From Lepidurus packardi (Eukaryota > Arthropoda > Branchiopoda > Notostraca > Triopsidae), in the NCBI GenBank assembly GCA_023053545.1, contig JAKZAN010000002.1, positions 10,846,790-10,910,789 on the forward strand: a stretch of DNA of 64,000 nucleotides, in the 5' to 3' direction. Positions within the stretch are counted from its first letter, which is position 1; each line of letters begins with the position of its first letter. Shown here in pieces: positions 45,153-56,500 of the stretch. The position numbers and the translations under genes were made by a program. The notes below the pieces were generated by a model. The model saw nothing but the letters and a program-made list of their open reading frames with translations, had not been told where the DNA came from and did no database searches.

Positions 45153-48100
45153 ATGATTAACTTGTTAATATGGGCCAAAGTTACGGTTTTATTCGTTGTT
45201 GTGTTTTTACTAGTGCCTTTTACGCAGTGTGCTATATCGGATTTACGCGTGTGTGTGGATGAACGGTGTGAAGGTAAGAAATTAGGGCCATGGTTCTTGT
45301 ACCGTTATAGTTGCATTGTAGTATACCTTTTTAACATATTGTTTCGTCCCATTTGATTCCCGATTAGCCTATACTCACTTTGTAGTCAATTTTTTTTAGA
45401 GATTTGGTGAAATGAAGCTGGTCAAATTGTTTGTACTTCTGTAAAACAGCTTCTGTAATACTATTACTATTGTTTCTAATTGTCGTTTCAGTTCCCATAT
45501 CAGAAGGCCGGACAACTTTAAATTATCCAAAACATGATCCTGCCCTTATGTCTTTTAATATTAACGACAAAGTCCTAATATTTAGCAAGGAAGCTGGAGT
45601 CAGACGAGATTTATGGGGCGTCGAGGTATTTTTTGTCTTAATATTAAATATTTACTAATTTAATTGTGTTACATTGGTGTTTCGAGTATTCTTGGTTACT
45701 GGAGACTGGGAGCATTGAAACTCATCTGGTCCTTTGGTTTATGCTTTGTTTGTCTCTTTTCAGATAAATGGGCAACGCGGTTATGCTCCTATGCGATTCA
45801 TACAGGAGCTAAAGATACTACACCGGCCCCGTGTTACTGTTCCTACAGAGCCCCATCTTCAGCATGCGGGAGTTCCTCCGCCGCCCGAACTTCACTCCAG
45901 TCAGGCTCATTTTCAGCACACACAATTCCCGCATTCAAGTCTTGGCGTAATGGGTATGCCTCCTCACATGAGCCAGCCTATTTTCGCTCCGCCTGTCGTG
46001 CAACATTCTTCTGGCTGGAACCCTAATTGGCAGTCTCACATTCCGCAAGTACCATCGATGTTAAACCAAGCCTTCAGTGGGGCAGCCATTCAACCAACTT
46101 TTGTGCAAGCTTCTGCTGTCCTTACTGACAGCAATGAAACTCCCGGTAATCAGAGAGATGCAATGCCGGAAATTGAAGCTGTTGAAGTGGTTGCTTCAGA
46201 TGCTGCAAATATAGGTAAACAAGGAAAGTGGTCATGTAAAATCGTGCAAAAATTTGCATTTATTTTGTATCCCCACTTAGTCGATGGTACGCTATTACCG
46301 GACGATATGGCAACGCTGGATAACGGGACCGATGAAGGAAACGATACCCAAGATCTACTATCAGCTGAAGATGAAGGAAATTTGGTTCCCGAAGGCAATC
46401 CGCAAGGTGTCGAGCCTGTGTCAACCTCTAATGACATAATTATTGAAGCAAGCCAAGATTCTGAACCTTTAGCAGAATCAGTTGACGCTTCTTCCGAGTC
46501 TGAAACTGAAACGAAAGACGATATTCTGCAAAGGGAAGTAATAACAAGCAAGGAGGAGCCGATACCAGTAGAACAAGTAGAAGTTGAGCAGGCTAATCAG
46601 GAACCAGCAAGCGAGCTCCGCGAAACAAAGGAAGTCCACGAAAGCTCTGCTAACGGAGCGTTCCTTGATCCCATCGAAGGCCAAGAACAACAAGTTACTG
46701 TGGATTCTGCCGAGCAAGACAAAACTGTTATGCAAGAAAATCCTGTTCCACAGATCAATGCCATTGAGCAGTCCAATTTGTCTGGCTTAGCGCAAAGCGT
46801 ACTCTCTAGACAAGCGCGTGCGATAGATCAGGATTTTGCCGCTTTCAGGACAGGCAGCAGCGATTCGGATAATCAGGAGGACAAAGCAAAGCTTTCAACT
46901 GATTCTGGAGAGGAAAACCCTTCAAAAGAGGCCCCAGTGTCCCCTGAGTCACCCAAGGTAGAGCTAGAGAACGAAATTGCTGGATCCCAAGAAGCCACGC
47001 CCTCAGATTTGGACGAACTTGCGGATACTGAACTTGAAAGCGAGGAAGCGGCGCCAGACGAAAGCCAAGTAGGTTCGGCTGCTTCGGCGTCACTCTTGAT
47101 TGAGGCGGAAGAGAATTCCAGAGATACTGAAGAGGAAGACGAGATTGATGAAGAAAAACAGCAACAAGCCGTCCAGATAGAGGAAGAAAAAGGCAGTTAT
47201 GTGGCAGGCGAGGAGGTCCAACTGGGTGAAAATGAAACTAGGATGGAAAAAGTGGAAGAAGGATCACTCAATACACCCCAAGTAAGCGAGACACAGGAGG
47301 CGACAGAAAGCGAGGGAAGTCTTATCGGAAAAGTGTGGAAGTATATTGGCATGAGCGAAGAAACGCCAGTGGAAACTGCCTCCGAAGCCTCTGCACCTGA
47401 CGTGAAGGAAGAGGAGGAGGAGGATGAAGCACCGAACCATACGACGCCTTTGCTGGCTGAAATAGCCTCCTTAGATCCTTCCAAAGGAGATGAAAACCTA
47501 CCGCAAGAAACGGATACTGTACAAGAAGCAGCCTTGGAGCAAGAAACCAATAATGGGGATGTACAAGTTCCTTTGGATGTTATACCGGGGACGGACAGGA
47601 CTCCTATCCTCATAGCAGAGCTTGTCGAAGAAAGATCTTTGGACCAAGACCTCGTTAGCGACCCTCTTCCTTTTGTCGAAGATGTTCTCCATGAAGCGGT
47701 AAATGAATACAAGTCAACAGATGCCCAGTCAATAGACCTGACCGAACCAGTGACCTATTCAGGCGTTGGGGAGAGTACTGACCAGCCGATGCGTGATGTA
47801 ATTAGCGACCCACCGTTATATGACAGCGGTGCCAATTACCATGATCATCATCATGAACATGATCAAGATCATGGTGAGCATGATCACCACTCGCATGGCC
47901 ATAGACATTCGCATGATCACGGGCATTCGCATGATCACGGGCATTCCCATGATCACGGGCATTCACACGGACACGACCATGTCCATAATTTACCCTATAT
48001 TCCTGGGTTCCGTCATCACTACAAGCCCCCACCCTCGCCCCCGCCTCCTACGCTCAAACAGGAGCCTGCAAATTCGTTGCCTGAAGTCATAACTCCCCAC

Positions 48101-51100
48101 TCCCAGTCGGTTTCCGATTCTAGTATCGATTCTGCGGCTGCCTTGACCTTTAACGCTTATTCAGTCTCAACTCCGAGTCCTTTGGATGCTGCTAATGTCC
48201 CTTATGTATACCAAGAACCACCCCAGATGGAGAAAGGGGCTATAATTCATCCGCCGCCGACGCCAGATAATTATGATTTCAATGCTCCAGCTCACTCCGA
48301 GAAAGAGTCTGGAGGAGCGGATATGTTGGTCGAGAAAGAGGAGGGGCTTGTAGCCTCATTAATTGCAATGCTTCCTGCGTTCTTAGCCAGCCCTATTGGG
48401 GAATGGGAAAGGCAAGGCTTGTCGTTCAATGTTACGGCTTTGCTTTTCGTGATAGGTCATGTTTTAGTCTTGTTATTTGCCGTAAATAAGCTGCTGGAAC
48501 GCAGCGAGCGAACTGCAGTTTTGTTGAAAAAACTTTGTATAATGGACGCAGAACTGCATGAAATGAAGGTCTGCCACGAAAACGTACAAGAAGAGTTGAG
48601 AGTCGAGCGCTTGACATTGACTGAAATCAAGCTGCAGCAAGAAAAAGAACTGGGACGAGCCAACGAGGTCTCTCCTTTAGCCAATGTCTGGGAAGTCGTG
48701 CAAAGAGAAAACGAGCAATTAAAAGCCGGTGTACTTACTCTTGAAAAGGAGTTGGAAGCAGCAACGGAAGCGGGCATGGAATTGAATCGCATGTTGTCGG
48801 AATCGTTAGCGACGCAAAGTGACACCCAGGAGCTCATGGACTCGATGGAGTTACTCCAGCAACAGCTAAGAAAGCAACATACGTTAGTAGATAACCTAAA
48901 TAGTACGGTCCTGTCCAAGTCCATGGAGAACGAATTGCTCCAAGCTGAACTCGAAGAGACGCAGGAGACCCTAGGCGATTTAGAACGACAAATGCAGGAC
49001 CTTGAGGACATTCGTTCTAATGAAACGAGCGTAAAAGCCAAGTTAGAGGAATGTCAGTCAGACTTGGTCAAACTCCAAGTGAACCACGATGCTTTAATTC
49101 TGGAGTATGAACATCAGAGCCAGCAATTGAAAACGGCCATGACGGACGGCCATGACTACAAGAGTCGGTACATGCGTTGCATGCACGATCTACGGGCCCG
49201 CGAGGGCGAAGTCCAAGTCCTAACCTCGTGCTTGGAGAAATGCAACGAGAGCAATGCTACTAAGGATGGCAAAGGGCCCACTATGGACCGCAGCCAATTG
49301 GCCGAGTTATTGGACGTGGGTCACATCCGTGCGGAGTTGACCCAAGCGTTGGAAACGAAAGGGCATCTCGAGAAACAGCTCGCGGAGTCGGCGGCCGCTC
49401 ACCGCACGAGCGAAGCACGTGTGGCCACCTTGGAAGCCCAACTCCGTGAACTGAAGGAATCTTCGGTGTTAGCCGAGCGCCAAGGAGCCGAAGCTCAGAC
49501 GCGTTTGGAAGTGCTATCCAATTACTTCCAAGAGAAAGAAGCTCAGCTTCAGAAGGAGTTGGGGACTCAGGAAGCGAAACGCATGCAAACTGAAGGTAGT
49601 GCCACGGCAGTCAGCCAGAAGCTGCTCGCTTATGAAGAAGAATTGGCGAGGTACCGTCTTCAAGTGGATACGCTCAAAAAGGAGATTGACGACCAGGAGC
49701 GGAGTTTTAAAGCACGCTTAAGTGCGCAAGAAAACCGGGCTCATGAGAGCTGGTTGACCGCACGACAAGCCGAGCGCCGGAGTGAGGAAGCGAAGCAAGA
49801 AGCAGCCCAACTCCGCGGCCGCTTATTGCAGTTGCAGGCGGAGAAGGAGAAGGAAAAGGAATTTAATCAGCAACAGCAGCAGCTTAATAGTATTCATGAG
49901 GCTGATGGGGTACTCAAACCGTTACCCCATCGAGCGGGCCAGCCACTTGCAGCCAATGGCGACCTTCATCACGACCCACTTGCGCCCAATTTCCTGCCGC
50001 AGACAGTTCCGGGTATCGTAGGACCACCACCACCCTTAGACGGTTTTTCCCACCTCGACCCTACAATGTTCCCGCCGCCGTTCATGGGCCCACATGCTTC
50101 GCTACCTCCTCTTCCGCCCTTACCTCCGTTCATGGGCCCGCCAGAAATGCCCATGCCGTTACACTTATTGCCGCCTCATCGCCCGCCACCCCTGGGGATG
50201 ATGTCCCCGACTTACGACGTGGATTATCGGGATTCACCCCGGCGATTTATACCGTCCCCTCCTCGCAGATACCCATCGCCCCCTGGCTCGGAGCGAAGTG
50301 TCGCCTCAGATCGCTACGATCGCATGGATCACGACCGTTATGACGATTCCTATAGGTAAAAATTCGAGTGGCTTTTGTTATTGGCTCTTGTGACCCTATA
50401 GAACGCACTTGCTATGAATTGCCTTCCCACATTCTATTATTTGCTTTATATGTATTTTTTTTAAAGCCCAGGACTAGATTACGATTGAAGATACAAAGGA
50501 CCTAGGGGAGGTTTTATTTTTGTTTCTTTTTTTTTATGGGGAAGTTTATGGGGTTGGGACTCCTTAACATGAGTTGTGGTGTGACAAAAATAGTTTGTGG
50601 TTTTTGCAACGTCTCAATTTTGTTTCCAACTGACCTTTTTTTAACAAAAATTTCTTAGATCATCGCCAGTACCGTATGGTCATGGAGGTGGCCGCCCTCG
50701 TTCTATGGGACGGAGTCGGGATGGGTCTCCGCACCGTGACAGGGAGAGGGACGGTAATATGTACTCACCCGCACCGTACTTTCCACATCGCCAGGGCCCG
50801 AACCCAAGTCAAGGTCCAAGTGACTGGGTATCGAACCGCGAAAGTGCGTTTCGACCGGCCGTGCTCCGAGCCAGTAATGCTCGTGACAATAAAGGTAAAG
50901 ACGAGCAATGTGGACGGAAATTATCCGTCGCATAATTACTCCGTTTTCCTGCAATAAATGGTAATAGACTTTCGCATAACGGACAAAATTAAGAGAATTT
51001 GGAAAATGAGAGGAACAACTGAAACTGAGTCTCCCTACTCTTGTATTTATTGGTGCTTATAGCGTGACGGTTTAATAACGTGTCAGTATTTGAAGCTTTT

Positions 51101-51462
51101 TGAAGACAGGTTTTCATACATTTAAACTTTATGTCGTATTTCCCTTTTCTCGTTTGTTTGGAGTTCCTCAGTCGGAAATCTTGCTGGCTCGTAACTTTTT
51201 TTTTTTTTTGAGTTTGCGTTTTGGGGACAGTCTTGTTAAACTTGTTCGGGAAGAAGAGAAATTCAAGCCATTTATTGTTTGGGGGGAGGGGTTAAGCTAA
51301 AGGGCCACCTCGCGTATGTTTGCCATATTCGTGTTGGAGACGATGGCTGTGACCATAACTTTCAAAATTTCTTTTTGTCGTTTTTCAGGTCCCAAAACCT
51401 CTTCGCCAATTACCCCAGGATACTCTAGCGAGAGCTTAGACCGACATAGCAACCAGCTTTAG
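45153..51462 (+). CDS. Tango1: TANGO1/MIA3, ER exit-site cargo receptor
   Basis: ER membrane protein that gathers bulky secretory cargo such as collagen and recruits COPII and tethers. Exons 45153-45273, 45492-45625, 45764-46214, 46281-50355, 50659-50894 and 51389-51462 give 1696 residues. Order: signal peptide (about 1-28); luminal SH3-like MOTH domain (about 36-110; RVCVDERCE, NDKVLIFSKEAG, INGQRGYAPMRFIQE); long acidic Glu/Asp/Ser-rich luminal region; a His-rich block (about 756-805); one membrane span (about 948-972; FNVTALLFVIGHVLVLLFA); coiled coils (about 977-1440); and a Pro-rich C-terminal tail (PPPPL, LPPLPPLPP), the region that binds Sec23. The 66-bp intron at 46215-46280 is in frame and stop-free, so retention would add 22 residues. 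The His-rich block is unusual. Confidence 0.95.
47841..47990 (+). repeat. His-rich coding repeat in Tango1
   Basis: Encodes about 50 residues dominated by His, with repeated HSHDHG and related 6-codon units (four near-identical copies). At nucleotide level the unit CATTC(G/C)CATGATCACGGG recurs, pointing to slippage or unequal exchange. Confidence 0.85.
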
Positions 51463-53193
51463 GGAAAGCATGTATGTAGATGGTGTATAAGCGGCTACGT
51501 ATAGAGTACAAAAGGCTTGGGTTATGCAGTGGGATATTCACGTACCATTTACCATTGCACCAAACATTCTAGCTTTATAAGTCAACCATCTTTCCGTGTC
51601 TTCGCCTAAGACCTTCCAATCCAACCAATCCCCATAGCAACATTCTCATAAAGGAAAACATGGAATTAAAAGAAAAGAAAGAAAGAAAAGTTAAGGAGAT
51701 AAAAAAAAGTGTTTCTTCCGTTTCTCCCATTTCCCAGTTTTCATGCCCGTTAATAGCTCGTAACGAATTCATGGTTCCATGTTAATACCAATACAAGAAA
51801 AGGGTTCGAAGACACATGCAGTGCGACTATGCGGGTTTTCTTGTTTCTTGCTAGTCTACCACATCTTCTTAATATCAGTTTGTGAGCTAGTGTTCCACTG
51901 ATTAACGTGCTCGTTCATTTGCCCGTTTCCTGAGTGCTTTATCTGTGAATCTACGTTCCTATATCGTGGTCCCGTTTAGATATTCGGTTTGCGTCCTTGC
52001 TGCGAGTTTCGAAGGTGGACGTTATAGACGTTATTGTTTCCTGGTAGAGGATGTCATAACTAATGAGATGTTTCTTTTGTGTAGAGTAAGGGGGTGGGGG
52101 AGTGTATGAGGAAGCAATTCATCGATCTGCACTCTATAAGGGAGAGTCTCTGCATTAGAGAAACTCGTAAAGGTCCCTCTAATGCACTAGATACTGGTGC
52201 ATTCCCCCTAGTAAGTTTTGCCTGTACTTCTCTGGGTGACCTAGTCGTAGTAGCGGTGGATGTTGACAAGTCGACTCCATCGATGTCGCTAGACTTAGAC
52301 GTCCTCTCACCCGAGTCGTCGGACAAGTGAGGACTGTATTATTGATCCAAGCGCGTTGCGCTTGTGCCGTGCGGCTCGGCTTCAGCGTGAGCCTTGCGAG
52401 CCAGCAACGAAGTCGTTGTCGGTGGCGTCGGCGAAAAAGGAGATGAGTATCTTGAAGGAGTAGTCACCCGGTCCTGGTACTCCTACAAAGTTTAGTCGCA
52501 CCTGCTCGTGAAACAAGGTATTATTCGTCAGATTGTTACCAATATCAACAACGTTACAAGTGCTTATCCTTGTGCTGCAACCACAGTGGCTGGCGACATG
52601 TTCAGTGCGATTTTCCTTAGTATGTAGTAGTAGGTGACTGGACCAATTTTCTTGAGCTTTTTTTGCTTGGATCCCATTACTCAGTAACCAGGATGCACTT
52701 CCATCGACGACTGTTCTCCTGAAGTTGACGCTCTATTTCTCCGCGGCAATCGAAGCCAGGTAATTTGCTTAATTAGAAAAAGATATGAATAAAGGATGAG
52801 GTGCAAAATGGCAGTATATAGTACTTCGTTGAAGAACGGCAAGAGAGTGCTTTCGATTAAGAAACGAAAAGAAGGGAAGGGAAACGTAATGTAGCACATT
52901 GGTCTGATTTTTTGTTGTCAGTTTGGGTGAGAGCTTTTTGCGGATTTTCTCGCCTTGTTTGCTTTCTCGAGCAAGCAAATACGAAGAAACAGCCGTAATG
53001 CAGGGAAGAGTATAGGCGCAATTTTTCTCCTTTCAAGTTTACATTCGAATGAGTGGGAAAGCTCCTCTTTTTCATCTACCCACGCCTTCCGGCTCAACGG
53101 GGAGGAGTCGCAATACATGCACGAATGGTTAATTCGTTCCGGGCAATTGTTCCCCTAGGAAAACGAAATGAGACTTTTGAAATCTTGTTTCTA

Positions 53194-53225
<32 letters not shown>

Positions 53226-53559
53226 GCTTTCCTTTTCTTTATATATTGTCGATTATTGCTATGTATATACACGAGCTCTACTTCAGGCTTTTAAGATCTA
53301 ACGTATTCCCTTGGAAAATATAATGGTTAGAAAAAAAGGCAGAGCGTGCCATACATTTAGAACGTAATTGGTTCCATGTTTTGTATTTTTCATTTCCATG
53401 AATTGACTGCTTTAATCGGGTAAATGGGAAGATTTATGACGAACGCTTTTTTGTGAGTTCAGCTCGCGAAATCCAACATTTTTCAACGAAATGTGCATGT
53501 ATTGTATGTCTCTGTAATGGGAAATTAATACGAACCTTTTGACCTGTCATTTGCTTTAG
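51463..53559. other. Intergenic region between Tango1 and neurexin
   Basis: Holds the Tango1 3' UTR, a relatively GC-rich block at about 52330-52470, a short coding-like stretch at about 52505-52625 that I cannot assign, a 27-T run at 53194-53220, and the neurexin 5' UTR intron acceptor (CTTTAG|A at 53559). Confidence 0.5.
53194..53220 (+). repeat. Poly-T run (27 T)
   Basis: Uninterrupted homopolymer of 27 T, about 340 bp upstream of the neurexin coding start. The length is likely polymorphic. It could be the poly-A tail of a minus-strand retroposed sequence, but I see no body or target-site duplication. Confidence 0.8.
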
Positions 53560-53560
53560 A

Positions 53561-56500
53561 ATGGGTGAATACAGCTCGGTTTGGCAATTGTGGATCTTTT
53601 GGTCCTGGTATTGCCTAGTGACTGCTACGTGTTTTTTGTTAGAAGGATCCCATCACTCATACGCCTCTTTTCCTAAGTGGAATGCGACGCTGGATTCCAC
53701 TTTCGAGCTCGAGTTCCAAACTCAGCAGCCTAACGGTCTGGTTTTGTACACGGATGATGGAGGCACGCTGGATTTTTTCGAATTGAAATTAGTGGAAGGA
53801 GCGCTGAGATTGCGCTACAACTTGGGCGGCGGAGCCCAAATCCTGACTGTCGGTCGCAATTTGAGCGACTCACGCTGGCACAAAGTGGAAATTAAGCGAC
53901 ACAACGATCAAACCAGTTTAAGTGTAGACCAAGTCAGTGTGTCGCGATCTTCGCGGGGCAAGGAATTTCAGTTCGGCAATGTCTCTTCCAATTCCTTCGT
54001 GTACGTGGGAGGATTACCCGGGTGGTATGCTAACAAGTTAGGTCAATTAGCACTGCCGAGTGTTCTTTTTGAACCCCGCTTTGCTGGAGCCGTGAGGAAT
54101 TTGGTGTATGTCGAAGCAGACGGGCATCTTCGCCGCCAAGAAATGATTGCATCCAAGGTAAAGATTTACATCCTTTAGAAGGACCTCCGCATGCCACTTC
54201 TTCCTAATTAGCGACCCAGCGTTGCCTCTTCTTGTCTCGTTCCTGCCTCTTTTGTTTTAATTTGTTTTAACTGTTTTACAGCTTTGAAAACATCTGTTAA
54301 CACACGAAGTGTACTGTGTGTAGTTCCCACCGTTTTATCTTTTTTTTTACGTAGTTAATTAAGTAAATTGCAAATGATGTTTTATGTGCTGTAGGGCGTC
54401 CGACTCAACTCCGTGGAGGTGTGTGAAGGTCACGGTCCTTGTCAACATGGTGGACTATGTATTAGCACGGATACGGGCCCCATTTGCGATTGCAGAATGG
54501 TTGATTACGAGGGGAACTTCTGCGAAAAAGGTAAAACAGCTGGGACTTGATTGTTTTCACTCTCAAAGCCAACTTTAGCCATGCCATGTCAATTAGGCGC
54601 GTAAGTTGTACGTATAACAGTCGGGAATAGGAGACATACTAGATTAAAGAGCACTGTACTATTTTCTAATGAGGTCAGGGATGAAGACTATTTTGGGGGA
54701 AGCCAATTAGAGTTCATATGTTGCTTATATAAAGTAAGACGACTAAATAACATTGACAGGGATGTATAGAGTAAAGTTTAGTTTGTCAGGGAGAAAACTT
54801 GCGGCAGTTCCTTGCTCTACTTTTGCTCCCACGTTTTTTACCTCGTCTTGTCATTGCCGCTGAGTAATGTTGCATGATATTGATTCCACGACTCCCTAGT
54901 GCTCTTTCTCCTTTAATGTATACACAAACTAGAATAGCGTTGGAAAGGAAAACAACAGGACAAAAAGTCTGGGTTTTGCTAAAAGCGAGACGCTTTGCCT
55001 TTATCTTTTCATCCACATCATTATGGCTGCTAAAACATAACTGAATGAGTCAGACTAGCATTACTACTATTAATAGTATTTTATTAGTAGTAGTACTATT
55101 ATTATTATTAATAATAATACTATTATTATTAATAATAATAAAACTATACTATTATTATTATTAATAATAATAGTATTAACATTATTTCTATTAATATTAT
55201 TACTATTAATACTATTATTTTTAATACTATTATTGTTGATATTAACAAGAATGTTTAAGAAAAGGAATAATCCTGTTACCTTTCTTGTCTCTTTTCTCGC
55301 TGGGACCACAGAAAAGGCCCCTAGCGAAGCCACATTTCGCGGCATTGATTACCTGGCTTATGACTTGGGTCAACACGCGGTGGAACCGATCGTCTCCACG
55401 ACTGACGAAGTATCTTTGTATTTTAAAACCCGGCAATCCAACGGACTACTTTTCTACACGGGTAAGAATCTCTACATGTCTTGTACGAGCCCTGTTCTTT
55501 GCTCAATCTTTCCACCAAAGCGACTTGTTTGGAATTCGTGAAAGAAAGCGGAAAGGCGGCAGAATACAAATGATCTCCTTGACTACAAACGATCGAAACG
55601 CAAGTGGAGAAAAACTGCCATTGCTTTAACTGTTTGTACCTTTCTATGGTTGTCGCAAAGGTTTTGCAATTTGCATCCAATTTTACAGCGATTTTTTTCT
55701 TTTTTTCCCCTCTTCTTTTAAGGTGATGGAGACGATTACCTTGTACTTTATCTAAGAGACGGTGCTGTGGGTTTGAGTGTGGCAGTCGGTTCTGGACGAC
55801 TGGATAACTCCCATACACAGCCCCCCAAGCTTCGATTTGATGATAATCAGTGGCACAGAGTCGTGGTTCACCGGAAAGCGCAAGAGGTAAGATATATAAT
55901 ACTAGTTAGAAAACATTAGAGATGAGGTGAGATATTAGAGATGGGTGCGGAGGTGGCTAGGAAAGGGTGTGAAATCTAATTACAACTCAGCGTGTCTTGC
56001 GTACATCTTTTTTTTGCCTCGTATTCTTACTATTCGGAGCCGGAGGGAGCTTGGGGATCAATTCTAAGCACATAATAATCAGCTTCAGTACATAAACTTT
56101 GTACTGTCTACGTTTTTACACTTTTTTACATAAAGAGCGACCTGTCTTTTGCCTGGAGCCGTTTGAGCTGAATGGCGGTCGTTGCAAGGAATGAAAAAAA
56201 GTAATTTTAAACCAAAATACGTTTTTCGTAACCTTTTCTTTCATAGCCTTTTTCTGGACAGAAATTCCTTTATATTACTGGCGTCAATCGCCCACGTACC
56301 TTGTCAAATAGCACGATGCATCATTTTTTTGTGAGAAGCAATACGGAAAGGAACACGAACAATTGGGAGGGTGGGGTTGGATAGTTTTTTTTTTAAAGAA
56401 ACATGAAGCTAAACTTGTCGATTTCTGTTCTTTGAGCTAGAACTTCGGGTTTTCTCAGCTCTTCTTTACTGTTTAACAGCGTAGAATTATCCAACTAATG

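Noticed and set aside
52094..52330. Opposing 78- and 88-codon frames upstream of neurexin
   Set aside because: Both strands are open over the same stretch, neither has splice signals or a recognisable motif; treated as unexplained sequence.
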